Shown here: in pieces, positions 52,317 through 60,540 of the stretch
Numbering within the stretch: position 1 is the stretch's first letter
How the letters are laid out: the number at the start of each line of letters is the position of its first letter
DNA from: DRPG01 sp964655065
Lineage (GTDB): Bacteria > Myxococcota_A > UBA796 > GCA-2862545
Length of the DNA stretch: 64,000 nt
Assembly (NCBI GenBank): GCA_964655065.1
Contig: CAZZLC010000034.1
Location: forward strand, 7,921 to 71,920
Direction: 5' to 3'
Program-made: the position numbers and the translations under genes
The notes under the pieces: model-generated
What the model saw: only the letters and a program-made list of their open reading frames with translations
Databases searched by the model: none
What the model was told of the DNA's origin: nothing

Positions 52317-53333
52317 TCAGGCGGCGACGCGCTCCTTGCGCTCGGCCCCTTCCCAGCCCACGAACTTCTGGGCCTCGGCGTCCCAGAGCTTGAGGGACAA
52401 GCAGGCGAGGATGTCGCGCGGATGCCAGGAGGTGCGGCCGGGGCTCTGGAGCTCGGGCAGGGCCGCCATGGCCTCGGGGAGCCGGTAGAACGGGATCTTG
52501 TGGTTCAGGTGGTGAACGTGGTGGTAGCCGATGTTCCCGGTGAACCAGTGCATGAGCGGAGACATGTCGAACATGCTCGACGACTTGAGGGCCGCGTGGT
52601 GGTACACCCACTGGTCCCGGCTCCGCAGCTCGCAGTCCGGGAAGTTGTGCTGCGCGTAGAAGAGGTAGGAGCCCGCGGCGGTGGCGAGGAACAGCGGGAA
52701 CGCGACGCCGAAGAAGGCGGCCGCCGGACCGATGAACGTCGCGGCGAGCGCGATGAGCCCGAAGTGGACGAGCATGGCGGCCGGACCTTCCCAGTGCTGC
52801 TTCGGGTCTCGGACGAACGCCGAGATGCACATGCCAGCCATGAAGATGGTGAAGTAGCCGAACACGATCGTCAGGGGGTGGCGGGCGACCTGGTACCAGA
52901 AGCGCTGAGTGGCGTCCATGCGCCGCCACATCTGCGTCGACACCGTGGGGAACGAGCCGATCGAGGCGCCAATCATCTTCGCGTTGTTCTGGTGGTGGTA
53001 GTCGTGGGTCTGCTTCCACACCTTGGGCGGCGCGAGCACGCCCCAGCCGACGGCAATCATCGCCCACTCACCGAGCTTCGAGTCCCGGAAGACGGCGCCG
53101 TGGTAGTAGTCGTGATTGAAGATGAACAAGCGGACGATCGTGAGGCCGGCCACGATCGACGCCAGAAGCTGCACGGGCCACCAGGGGGCCAGCATCGCGA
53201 CGGCAACGGCCGACGCATAGACGAGCACGGCGACGCCAAAGAGTCGCCAGGTGCGGCCGATGTCTTCTTCGGAGAACGGCTTCGTCGCCTTGATCAGGGC
53301 CGCGCCGGCTCTCCGTTCCTGCTGTCGGTCCAT
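52317..53333 (-). CDS. Membrane fatty acid desaturase
   Basis: 338 residues, four or so membrane helices. The three histidine boxes of membrane desaturases are HDYYH, HDYHH and HHVHH (in GNIGYHHVHHLNHKIP). A further QHNFPDCE motif is typical of acyl-lipid omega-type desaturases. ATG 53333 has AGGAGA five bases upstream; 21 codons more are open but not needed. It would introduce a double bond into a fatty acyl chain. It faces the PKS transcript across a shared terminator and is likely part of the same pathway, though general lipid use is possible. Confidence 0.88.
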   Translation of the reverse strand: MDRQQERRAGAALIKATKPFSEEDIGRTWRLFGVAVLVYASAVAVAMLAPWWPVQLLASIVAGLTIVRLFIFNHDYYHGAVFRDSKLGEWAMIAVGWGVLAPPKVWKQTHDYHHQNNAKMIGASIGSFPTVSTQMWRRMDATQRFWYQVARHPLTIVFGYFTIFMAGMCISAFVRDPKQHWEGPAAMLVHFGLIALAATFIGPAAAFFGVAFPLFLATAAGSYLFYAQHNFPDCELRSRDQWVYHHAALKSSSMFDMSPLMHWFTGNIGYHHVHHLNHKIPFYRLPEAMAALPELQSPGRTSWHPRDILACLSLKLWDAEAQKFVGWEGAERKERVAA

Positions 53334-53598
53334 TGGGTCTCCTTGTCCCTCCTCGGAGGGCAGGGGCAATAACGTGGATGGCGGACATGGTGACACCAGG
53401 TCTACCTTCGAAGGTCACCGCCGTGTTGCCCGTCTTTCGACCGGTTCCTGGATGAAGCAGGGACTCCGCACAGATCGGGAAAGGTGACGGAATTTCCGTC
53501 CAGCGGGTCGAAAACCGTTCGACGCCTCACCCGGTTGCGCGCCGAGGATCCTCCTCCTTTCTGACTGACGAGTCAGCCAACCCCGGAGCGCCGGTTGG

Positions 53599-54090
53599 TC
53601 AGCGCTCCTCGATCATCTCGACCGCGATGTCCACGGCGCGTCGCATCGACTTCTCGAACTCCGCGACCACGATTCGTTCGATCTGACCGCCCACGACGGG
53701 CACCTTGACCTTGATCTCGCCGTCGATCACGCGCCGCGTCTCGCCACCACCCGCATCGATGCACGACGTGGTGCCCTTCACCTCGACCATGTCGGTCAGC
53801 ACGTCGAGCTTGACGAACCACTCCATGACGTTCTTGTCGAGGTCGAGCCGGTTCTCTTGGGTGAACGAGAGCTTCTTCGCTCCGAGCAGGCGGGCCACGA
53901 CCCCCGGAAGCTCTCGGTTGGGTTCGTTCCGTATCCGCTGAATCTCGACGTTCCCCTCGTGTCGACGCTCGATCAAGTGGAGGGTGTCTCCGACTTCTTC
54001 GCGGTACCGCTCCTTGTACTCGTCCGACTCGAAGACCTCCCACACGACAGAAGGCGGTGCAGGAAGGTAGTTCTCGACGTACAGCTTCAC
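53599..54090 (-). CDS. SRPBCC/DUF2505 family protein
   Basis: 163 residues. The pattern VENYLPAPPSVVWEVFESDEYKE, then TQENRLDLDKNVMEWFVKLDVL and EFEKSMRRAVDIAVEMI fits DUF2505, a helix-grip lipid-binding fold common in myco- and myxobacteria. GTG 54090 has GGAGG upstream. It is divergent from the small GMC subunit by 93 bases. It is possibly a hydrophobic-ligand carrier for the lipid pathway, since it lies inside the cluster. No enzyme residues recognised. Confidence 0.75.
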   Translation of the reverse strand: MKLYVENYLPAPPSVVWEVFESDEYKERYREEVGDTLHLIERRHEGNVEIQRIRNEPNRELPGVVARLLGAKKLSFTQENRLDLDKNVMEWFVKLDVLTDMVEVKGTTSCIDAGGGETRRVIDGEIKVKVPVVGGQIERIVVAEFEKSMRRAVDIAVEMIEER

Positions 54091-54183
54091 GGGTCCCTCC
54101 AGGGCTCCGACGACGGTGGTTGTATGCCAGGGTCGTCTTGGCGTACCCTGTCGTCCACTTCAAGGCTTCCGGAGCAGCTTCAG

Positions 54184-54576
54184 ATGCCACTCACCGACCG
54201 CGAGCGTCGCATCGTACACGCGCTCGGCCAGACCATGTTTCCCAGAAACCGGACGATCGACCTCGATGGAGACGATGTCGGGCTGACGGACTGGGTCGAC
54301 GGGTACGTGGGCCGCATGCCTCCCTTTGCGGCAGCGCAGATTCGTGCCCTCCTCAACACGGTCGACCTCGGCTATGGCGCCTACGCCATGACGCCCGGTG
54401 CGACCTTCACGAACGCCGATCGAGCCCAACGCGAGGCGTATCTCGCCTCCTGGGAAAACGGCTCCACCTACACCCAGCGCCAGCTCTTCGCGGCTCTGCG
54501 TGCCATGATGGTGCTGGGCTTCGTCGACTCCCCGAAGGTCCTCGAGCGCATCCAACCCTCGGAGGCAAGCTCGTGA
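54184..54576 (+). CDS. Small GMC-oxidoreductase partner (gluconate 2-dehydrogenase subunit 3-like)
   Basis: 130 residues. LTDRERRIVHALGQTMFP at the start and AQIRALLNTVDLGY, then YTQRQLFAALRAMMVLGF and DSPKVLERI near the end resemble the small helical subunits encoded beside GMC dehydrogenases. It has no signal peptide. ATG 54184 has GGAG nine bases upstream. It overlaps the sulfotransferase start (GTGA), and the GMC enzyme follows three genes on, so it is likely its partner. The family call is moderate. Confidence 0.65.
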   Translation: MPLTDRERRIVHALGQTMFPRNRTIDLDGDDVGLTDWVDGYVGRMPPFAAAQIRALLNTVDLGYGAYAMTPGATFTNADRAQREAYLASWENGSTYTQRQLFAALRAMMVLGFVDSPKVLERIQPSEASS

Positions 54577-55715
54577 GGCCCCAGACCGTCGAGAAGCGCT
54601 GGTCCACCGACCAGCTCATCAACGGCATCGAGACGCAGGAGTGGATCAAGCTGCTGCAGCGCAACGGCTTCCGCGTCGACATGACGTACCTGCACCGGCT
54701 CGCCTTCGTGGGTGGCCTGTCGCTGCCCGCGACCGTGCTCGGCCGACTCGAGGACGCCCGGTTCGGCCGGCAGCTCGCCGCCCAGGAGATCGATCCCGAG
54801 CCCATCTTCGTGCTCGGCCACTGGCGCTCGGGCACCACCCACCTGCACAACCTGCTGGGTCGGCTGCCCGATCACACCTACCCCACGGTGTTCCAGTGCA
54901 TCTTTCCCACGTCGTTCCTGACCACCGGCGACGTGTTGCCGCGCTTGATGTCCGGGATGATGGACGCCACCCGTAGCTACGACAACGTGGCGCACGGCTG
55001 GAACGAGGCCGCCGAGGACGAGATCGCGCTCGCCAAGTTGTGCGGACTGTCCCCCTACGTGGCGTTCATGTTCCCGCAGGCCGCGGCCAAGTACGAGAAG
55101 TACATCGACTTCATCGAGTGCTCCGAGGCCGAGAAGGACGAGTGGAAGGAGGCCTTCCGCTACTTCATCAAGAAGATCATGATCCAGACCGGCGGCCAGC
55201 GCGTCATCGTGAAGTCGTGTACGCACACCGCGCGGATCCGCCTCATCCTGGAGATGTTCCCGAACGCGAAGTTCGTGCTCATCCACCGCCACCCCTACGA
55301 GGTGTTCGCGAGCACGCTGCACATGCGCTCCCACACGGACTGGGAGAACTTCTTCCACCTGCCCGAGCAGGACGTCGCCCAGATGCGCAAGCAGCAGACG
55401 CTCCAGCTCGGGCAGCGCATCTTCGAGCGGGTGGTGGACGACCGGCGGCTCATTCCCGAGGGGAACTTCGTCGAGATCCGGTACGACGAGCTCGTCGGTA
55501 ACGAGATTGAACACGTCGAGATGATCTTCGACAAGCTCGGGTTCCCGGGGTTCGACCGCGCCGAGGTGCCGCTGAGGCGCTACGTCAACGGTCTGAAGGG
55601 TTACCAACGCAACCGCCTCAAGCTCGACCAGCGCTCGCGTGACCAAGTCTACGACTGGTGGCGCGTAGCTTTTGACGAACTCGGCTACTCCCGAACCCAC
55701 GAGGACCTCCCATGA
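54573..55715 (+). CDS. PAPS-dependent sulfotransferase family protein
   Basis: 380 residues. The 5'-phosphosulfate loop FVLGHWRSGTTHLHNLLG (R-S-G-T-T) and the 3'-phosphate motif IHRHPYEVFASTLHMR are clear, with VIVKSCTHTARIRLILEMFP between. Such enzymes sulfate hydroxyls of small molecules or lipids. GTG 54573 overlaps the upstream stop (GTGA). Its own stop overlaps the aminotransferase start (ATGA), so all three are coupled. In context it may sulfate a hydroxyl of the aminolipid; the acceptor is unknown. Confidence 0.88.
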   Translation: MRPQTVEKRWSTDQLINGIETQEWIKLLQRNGFRVDMTYLHRLAFVGGLSLPATVLGRLEDARFGRQLAAQEIDPEPIFVLGHWRSGTTHLHNLLGRLPDHTYPTVFQCIFPTSFLTTGDVLPRLMSGMMDATRSYDNVAHGWNEAAEDEIALAKLCGLSPYVAFMFPQAAAKYEKYIDFIECSEAEKDEWKEAFRYFIKKIMIQTGGQRVIVKSCTHTARIRLILEMFPNAKFVLIHRHPYEVFASTLHMRSHTDWENFFHLPEQDVAQMRKQQTLQLGQRIFERVVDDRRLIPEGNFVEIRYDELVGNEIEHVEMIFDKLGFPGFDRAEVPLRRYVNGLKGYQRNRLKLDQRSRDQVYDWWRVAFDELGYSRTHEDLP

Positions 55716-57250
55716 ACTCCGACGATTTCGACGATCAGACGGCGTCCGACACGGAGCTGTCTGCCGAGACCGCGTCGGCCCTCACCGGCATGCGCGCCCG
55801 CATCGAAGCTTTCATCGGGTCGGACGACAACAAGGCCCGCAAGCACGTCCACCCGCGCCTCATGAAGATGTTCGAGCTCGCCGGCATGAACAACGCGTTC
55901 GTGCGTGCCGAGGGCCAGTACCTGTGGGATGGCGAGGGCAACCGCTTCCTCGACTTCCTCGGAGGTGGCGGCGTCTACATCATGGGCCGCAACCAGCCGT
56001 CCATCCACGGCGCGGTGGCCGAGGTGCTCGGCATGAACCTGCCGAACCTCACCGTCCTCAACGCGAGCGTCCTCGGCGGCATGGTCGCGGAGAAGCTGCT
56101 CGAGTTCGGCGGGCCCCAGTTCACCAAGGTGGTGTACACGAACAGCGGCACCGAGAGCACCGAGGTCGCGCTGCGCTTCGCTCGGAACGTGACGCTCCGT
56201 CGGCGCTTCCTCTACCTCGAGGGCGCGTTCCACGGCCGTACCTACGCCGCGATGTCGTGCTGCGGCTGGGAGCAGCTCCGCAGCGGCATCGACCCTGCGA
56301 TGCCCACCTGCACGCCCGTCAAGGCGGGCAACATCGCCCAGCTCCGCCGCGAGCTCAAGATGGGTGACGTCGCGGCCTTCATCTTCGAGCCCGTGCAGGG
56401 CATGACCGGGCTGCGCGTCGACCCGGGCTACCTGCGCGAGGCCGAGGCGCTCTGCAAGGAGCACGGCACCATCCTCGTCGCGGACGAGGTGCAGACGGGT
56501 CTCGGCCGCACCGGGGCCTGGTTCGCGAGCCGCGAGGCCGGAGTGCGGGCCGACATGCTCACCACGTCGAAGGCCCTGTCGGGCGGCGTGGCGCCGGTGG
56601 GGGCGGTGCTCGTCGACGAGGGCATCTACAACAAGGTCTACGCGGGCTTCTCGTCGGGCCTGAACCACTTCTCCACCTTCGCCGAGGGCAACGCGGCGAT
56701 GGCGTCCGCGCTCGCGACGATGGAGTTCCTCGAGGCGATCGACGCCCCGCGGCTCGCCAAGGAGAAGGGGAAGTACCTCCGCAACGGCATCCTCGACATC
56801 GCCGACCGCTACGACTGCATCGACCACGTGGCCGGGCTCGGCCTGATGATCGTGATCTACTTCAAGGACTCCGAGAACCCCAACGTCCTCGCCCAGCAGA
56901 AGGTGATGATGGCGGCGGACTCTGGTGCCTTCGCGGCCGCGGTCAACGTCGAGATGTACAAGAACCAGCGGATTCTCGTGCAGCTGCCGGGTCCGGGCCT
57001 CAACGCGATCAAGATCCTGCCCCCGGCCATCGCGACCCAGGAAGACCTCGACTACTTCCTGTCCAGCTTCGAGGACGTCCTGCAGGGCTTCTACGAGCGA
57101 CAGGGTCCCGCGACGAGCCTCGTGGGCGGCATGGTCCGCACCACCGTCGGCAAGATGATGCCCGGCGGTGCCATGCCCCCGCTGCAGCGGGCGCTCGGAC
57201 TCGTCCCCACCGCCGACGTGCAAAAAAAAACTCTGACGAACGAGGGCTGA
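55712..57250 (+). CDS. Class-III PLP aminotransferase
   Basis: 512 residues. Motifs are YTNSGTESTEVALRFARNVT, YLEGAFHGRTYAAMSCCG and ILVADEVQTGLGRTGAW, with PLP Lys in LTTSKALSGGVAPVGAVL. The N-terminal 40 residues and a roughly 60-residue C-terminal extension exceed the ordinary length. It could set or transfer an amino group on the lipid, perhaps after a GMC oxidation step to a carbonyl. The coding end contains CAA followed by an A9 tract, eight codons before the stop, with a -1 frame open into the next gene. It overlaps the sulfotransferase stop. Confidence 0.88.
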   Translation: MNSDDFDDQTASDTELSAETASALTGMRARIEAFIGSDDNKARKHVHPRLMKMFELAGMNNAFVRAEGQYLWDGEGNRFLDFLGGGGVYIMGRNQPSIHGAVAEVLGMNLPNLTVLNASVLGGMVAEKLLEFGGPQFTKVVYTNSGTESTEVALRFARNVTLRRRFLYLEGAFHGRTYAAMSCCGWEQLRSGIDPAMPTCTPVKAGNIAQLRRELKMGDVAAFIFEPVQGMTGLRVDPGYLREAEALCKEHGTILVADEVQTGLGRTGAWFASREAGVRADMLTTSKALSGGVAPVGAVLVDEGIYNKVYAGFSSGLNHFSTFAEGNAAMASALATMEFLEAIDAPRLAKEKGKYLRNGILDIADRYDCIDHVAGLGLMIVIYFKDSENPNVLAQQKVMMAADSGAFAAAVNVEMYKNQRILVQLPGPGLNAIKILPPAIATQEDLDYFLSSFEDVLQGFYERQGPATSLVGGMVRTTVGKMMPGGAMPPLQRALGLVPTADVQKKTLTNEG

Positions 57251-57273
57251 TCGCCGAGGCGACTCCGGTCGCC
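57222..57273 (+). promoter_or_regulatory. A9 slippery site with downstream hairpin (possible -1 frameshift)
   Basis: Nine consecutive A at 57222-57230 follow CAA in frame. The heptamer A-AAA-AAA (57223-57229) is in the X-XXY-YYZ phase of the aminotransferase. The -1 frame is open from here through 57313 into the GMC gene. A perfect hairpin GGCGAC-TCCG-GTCGCC lies at 57258-57273. An A9 run in this GC-rich window is striking. The hairpin is 28 bases downstream of the slip site, farther than usual (5-9). Confidence 0.5.
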
Positions 57274-57312
57274 GACGCCCCCACGGTCGATCCGGGAACC
57301 ACGTCGGGCGAC

Positions 57313-58875
57313 GTGGCCTCCCGGGCTCTGCTGCAGGACTCGGCGCGTCGACAGACGAGCTTCGAGGGCCGGATCGTCGAGTTCGAGGAGTACGACGGCC
57401 CCATTCGGCTGACCACCGACTACCTCGTCATCGGGTCGGGACCTGGCGGCGCCATCGCCGCCTGGTCGCTCGCCGACCAGGGCGAGCGAGTCACGGTCGT
57501 CGAGGCGGGTCCGCGGCTCCGCGTCGAGGACTTCGGCATGTCGATGGGCCACACGCTGGCCCAGAACTTCTGGGAGGGCGGAACGCGCTCGGTGCGCGGC
57601 AACGTCTTCTTCCCGACCATGCAGGTGCGCGGTCTCGGCGGCGGCACCCTCTACAACAGCTCGATCATGATGCGGCCGACCGAGAGTGCGCTCACCGCGT
57701 GGCGCGAGGATCACGGGCTGGTCGAGATGACGTCCACGATGCTCGACCCGCACTTCGAGGCGGTCGAGAGGTTCCTGCAGATCCGGCCGACCGAGATGTC
57801 GGTGTTCGGACGACGCAACGAGCTGTTCAAGGAGGCCTGCGAGGCCCTCGGCTGGTCCTGGTCGCCCATCGAGCGCGCCGAGCTCGGCTGCGTGGGTTCC
57901 GGCAACTGCATCACCGGTTGCACCTCGGGCGCGAAGCTGTCCCTCGACAAGCGCGGCATCCCCGAGGTCGCCGCCGCGGGCGGAACCGCGCTCACCTCGA
58001 TCCACATCGATCGGCTCCTCGTCGAGCACGGCCGGGTTCGCGGCGCCGAGGGCTACACCGTCGATCCGAAGACCCACGAGCGCAAGCACCCAGTGCGCAT
58101 CCTCGCCGGCTGCACCATCGTGAGCGCCGGTGCCATCGGCTCGCCCACCATCCTGCGGCGAAGCGGGCTCACCCGGGACGTCATCGGCTCGAAGCTGCGC
58201 TTCCACCCGTCCTGCTACATCACCGGCGTGATGGACGAGACGGTGAACCCCTGGTTTGGAGCGACCCAGGGCGTCCACAGCACCGAGCACCTCGACCGGG
58301 GCATCAAGCTCGAGTCGCTGTGGGCGGCCGCGGGTGCGTTCTCACGAAGCTTCTCGACCAATCCGCGCACCTTCTCGCGCCAGATCGAGCGGTGGCCGCA
58401 GATGACGATCTTCGATGGCTGGGTGAGCGGCGATGCCTCCGAGGGACAGGTGCGCGTGCTGCCTGGAGGGAAGCCGGACCTCGCCTACGAGCTCGCCGAG
58501 TCCGATGCCCGGCGCCTGCAAGAGACCAACGCCCTGCTCTGCGACCTCTTCGCCGCGGTGGGCGCGAAGGAGGTCATCCCCGGCCTCCCCACGCTTCCCA
58601 ACAGCATGGAGCCCGCGGAGGCGGCGTCTCGCATCCGGGAGGCCCGGCTCGACCCGACCGACATGCCGACGGCCTCGAACCACGTGTTTGGCGGCATGCC
58701 GATGGGCGCGACCGAGGCGCAGTACGCCACCGACAGCTGGGGTCAGGTCTACGGCATCGACGATCTCTACGTCGCCGACACGAGCGTCTTCCCGACGAGC
58801 CCCGGGGTGAACCCCCAGCTCACCGCGATGGCGCTTGCCCATCGGCTCGGGCAGGAGCTGACCGACCGGTACTGA
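57313..58875 (+). CDS. GMC oxidoreductase (FAD alcohol dehydrogenase/oxidase)
   Basis: 520 residues. The FAD-binding GxGxxG is DYLVIGSGPGGAIAAWSLAD, followed by VVEAGPRL and RGLGGGTLYNSSIMMRP. The C-terminal catalytic part has SNHVFGGMPMGATEAQ (His) and GVNPQLTAMALAHRLG (Asn). It likely oxidises a lipid or polyketide hydroxyl to a carbonyl. The first possible start is GTG 57313, with no convincing ribosome site. The frame is open upstream through the A9 tract, so part of the protein may be made as a fusion with the aminotransferase. The small subunit at 54.2 kb may be its partner. Confidence 0.9.
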   Translation: MASRALLQDSARRQTSFEGRIVEFEEYDGPIRLTTDYLVIGSGPGGAIAAWSLADQGERVTVVEAGPRLRVEDFGMSMGHTLAQNFWEGGTRSVRGNVFFPTMQVRGLGGGTLYNSSIMMRPTESALTAWREDHGLVEMTSTMLDPHFEAVERFLQIRPTEMSVFGRRNELFKEACEALGWSWSPIERAELGCVGSGNCITGCTSGAKLSLDKRGIPEVAAAGGTALTSIHIDRLLVEHGRVRGAEGYTVDPKTHERKHPVRILAGCTIVSAGAIGSPTILRRSGLTRDVIGSKLRFHPSCYITGVMDETVNPWFGATQGVHSTEHLDRGIKLESLWAAAGAFSRSFSTNPRTFSRQIERWPQMTIFDGWVSGDASEGQVRVLPGGKPDLAYELAESDARRLQETNALLCDLFAAVGAKEVIPGLPTLPNSMEPAEAASRIREARLDPTDMPTASNHVFGGMPMGATEAQYATDSWGQVYGIDDLYVADTSVFPTSPGVNPQLTAMALAHRLGQELTDRY

Positions 58876-58963
58876 GCGGCAGCAGCGGCGGCCCTGCCCG
58901 GGCCGTCGGCGAGCGCTTCGGGGGCGGGTTCGGTTAGTGGGGCGGGTCTCGCGAGGAGTAGAC

Positions 58964-60445
58964 TTGGACCTCACCTTCTACGGCAAGCGTCATCGGACGT
59001 CGCCCGATCCCACCCTCACCACGATGCCGCCCGGCGTGCCGTTCATCATCGGCAACGAGCTCGCCGAGCGGTTCTCGTACTACGGGATGCGCGCCATCCT
59101 CGTGGTGTTCATGGTGAACTACCTCCTCGACTCGTCGGGCAACTCCGACGTGATGGGCGAGGAGGAGGCCAAGACCGTCTACCACACGTTCACGGCCGCC
59201 GCGTACTTCTTCCCCCTGCTCGGAGCGCTCCTCGCGGACGCGTTGTGGGGCAAGTACAAGACGATCCTGCTGATCTCGCTGTTGTACTGCGTCGGGCACG
59301 GCTCGCTGGCCCTGATGGACGTGGGGCCCGCGTTGGGTCTGTGGGACATGCGACCGTTCCTCTACCTCGGCCTCGTGTGCATCGCGGTCGGCGCCGGCGG
59401 CATCAAGCCCTGCGTGTCGGCCCACGTGGGCGACCAGTTCGGAACGGGCAACCAGCACCTGATCACCCAGGTGTTCAACTGGTTCTACTTCTCGATCAAC
59501 CTGGGGGCCTTCGCGTCGACCCTCCTCACGCCCTACCTGCTCGAGGCCGATGAAGTCCCGCTCCTCTTCTTCTCCATCCCCGGCGGGCCCTGGATCGCGT
59601 TCGGACTGCCCGGCGTGCTCATGGCCATCGCCACCTTCGTCTTCTGGCTCGGTCGCAACACGTTCATCCACGTTCCGCCGGGCGGCCGGGAGTTCCTGCG
59701 CGAGACGTTCTCGCCCCAGGGAATCCGGGCTCTCGTCAACCTCGCCCCGCTGTTCCTGATCTTCATCCCCTTCTTCTGGGCCCTGTTCGACCAGACGGGG
59801 TCGTCGTGGGTGCTCCAGGCCGAGCACATGAACCGCAACGTTCTCGGGTTCGAGCTTCTGCCCGCTCAGATCCAGGCCGCCAATCCGTTGCTCATCCTGC
59901 TGCTCATCCCGGCGTTCACCTACGGCGTGTACCCGCTGATGGGCCGGTTCTTCGACGTCACGCCGCTCCGGAAGATCGGCATCGGTCTGTTCACGACGGT
60001 GGGGGCGTTCGCGCTGTCCACGGCCATCGAGATGGCCATCGAGGCGGGTCAGACGCCGAGCATCCTCTGGCAGGTGCTCGCCTACGTGATCATCACCTCG
60101 GCGGAGATCATGGTCTCCATCGTGGCGCTCGAGTTCGCCTACACCCAGGCGCCGCGGAAGATGAAGTCCTTCGTCATGGGCGTGTACTTCCTGGGCGTGT
60201 CCCTCGGAAACCTGTTCACGGCGGGCGTGAACTGGGTCATTACCGTTCCGGCCAAGGTCGACCCCTCGACGGGCGAGGTGATCGCCGAGGCGACCAGCTG
60301 GCTCGACGGATCGCAGTACTACCTGTTCTTCACCGTGGTGATGGCCGTCGTCGCGGTCATCTACGTCGGATTCGCCCAGGTCTATCGTGGCGCGACCTAC
60401 ATTCAGGGCGACGAGGAAGAGGCCGAGGTCGAGGCGCTCGGCTGA
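58964..60445 (+). CDS. POT/PTR-family proton-coupled transporter
   Basis: 493 residues, about 12-14 membrane helices. The proton-binding signature ELAERFSYYGMRAIL (ExxERFxYYG), GGIKPCVSAHVGDQF and the FYFSINLGAF region match PTR2. TTG 58964 is favoured by GAGGAG six bases before; GTG 58937 is an alternative. Family members import di/tripeptides or export small amino compounds. Following the lipid cluster in the same direction, it may transport a precursor or product, but ordinary peptide uptake is equally possible. Confidence 0.9.
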   Translation: MDLTFYGKRHRTSPDPTLTTMPPGVPFIIGNELAERFSYYGMRAILVVFMVNYLLDSSGNSDVMGEEEAKTVYHTFTAAAYFFPLLGALLADALWGKYKTILLISLLYCVGHGSLALMDVGPALGLWDMRPFLYLGLVCIAVGAGGIKPCVSAHVGDQFGTGNQHLITQVFNWFYFSINLGAFASTLLTPYLLEADEVPLLFFSIPGGPWIAFGLPGVLMAIATFVFWLGRNTFIHVPPGGREFLRETFSPQGIRALVNLAPLFLIFIPFFWALFDQTGSSWVLQAEHMNRNVLGFELLPAQIQAANPLLILLLIPAFTYGVYPLMGRFFDVTPLRKIGIGLFTTVGAFALSTAIEMAIEAGQTPSILWQVLAYVIITSAEIMVSIVALEFAYTQAPRKMKSFVMGVYFLGVSLGNLFTAGVNWVITVPAKVDPSTGEVIAEATSWLDGSQYYLFFTVVMAVVAVIYVGFAQVYRGATYIQGDEEEAEVEALG

Positions 60446-60503
60446 CGGCGTGTCGACGCCGTTCGACTTCTTCGTCCTTCGCCGTCGGTCCTGAACCCAG
60501 ACA

Positions 60504-60520
60504 GTAGTCACTTGGACTAC
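60504..60520. promoter_or_regulatory. Inverted repeat upstream of the lycopene cyclase gene
   Basis: GTAGTC-ACTTG-GACTAC is a perfect 6-5-6 inverted repeat ending 20 bases before the ATG. It sits where an operator would overlap the promoter or leader. No regulator gene is nearby and the binding factor is unknown. Confidence 0.4.
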
Positions 60521-60540
60521 AACATGGAAATGGGGGGTGC

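Noticed and set aside
54573..57250. Cysteate-type sulfonolipid (capnine) cluster
   Set aside because: That route uses a cysteate-making enzyme and a stand-alone oxoamine synthase; here sulfur would enter by a PAPS sulfotransferase.
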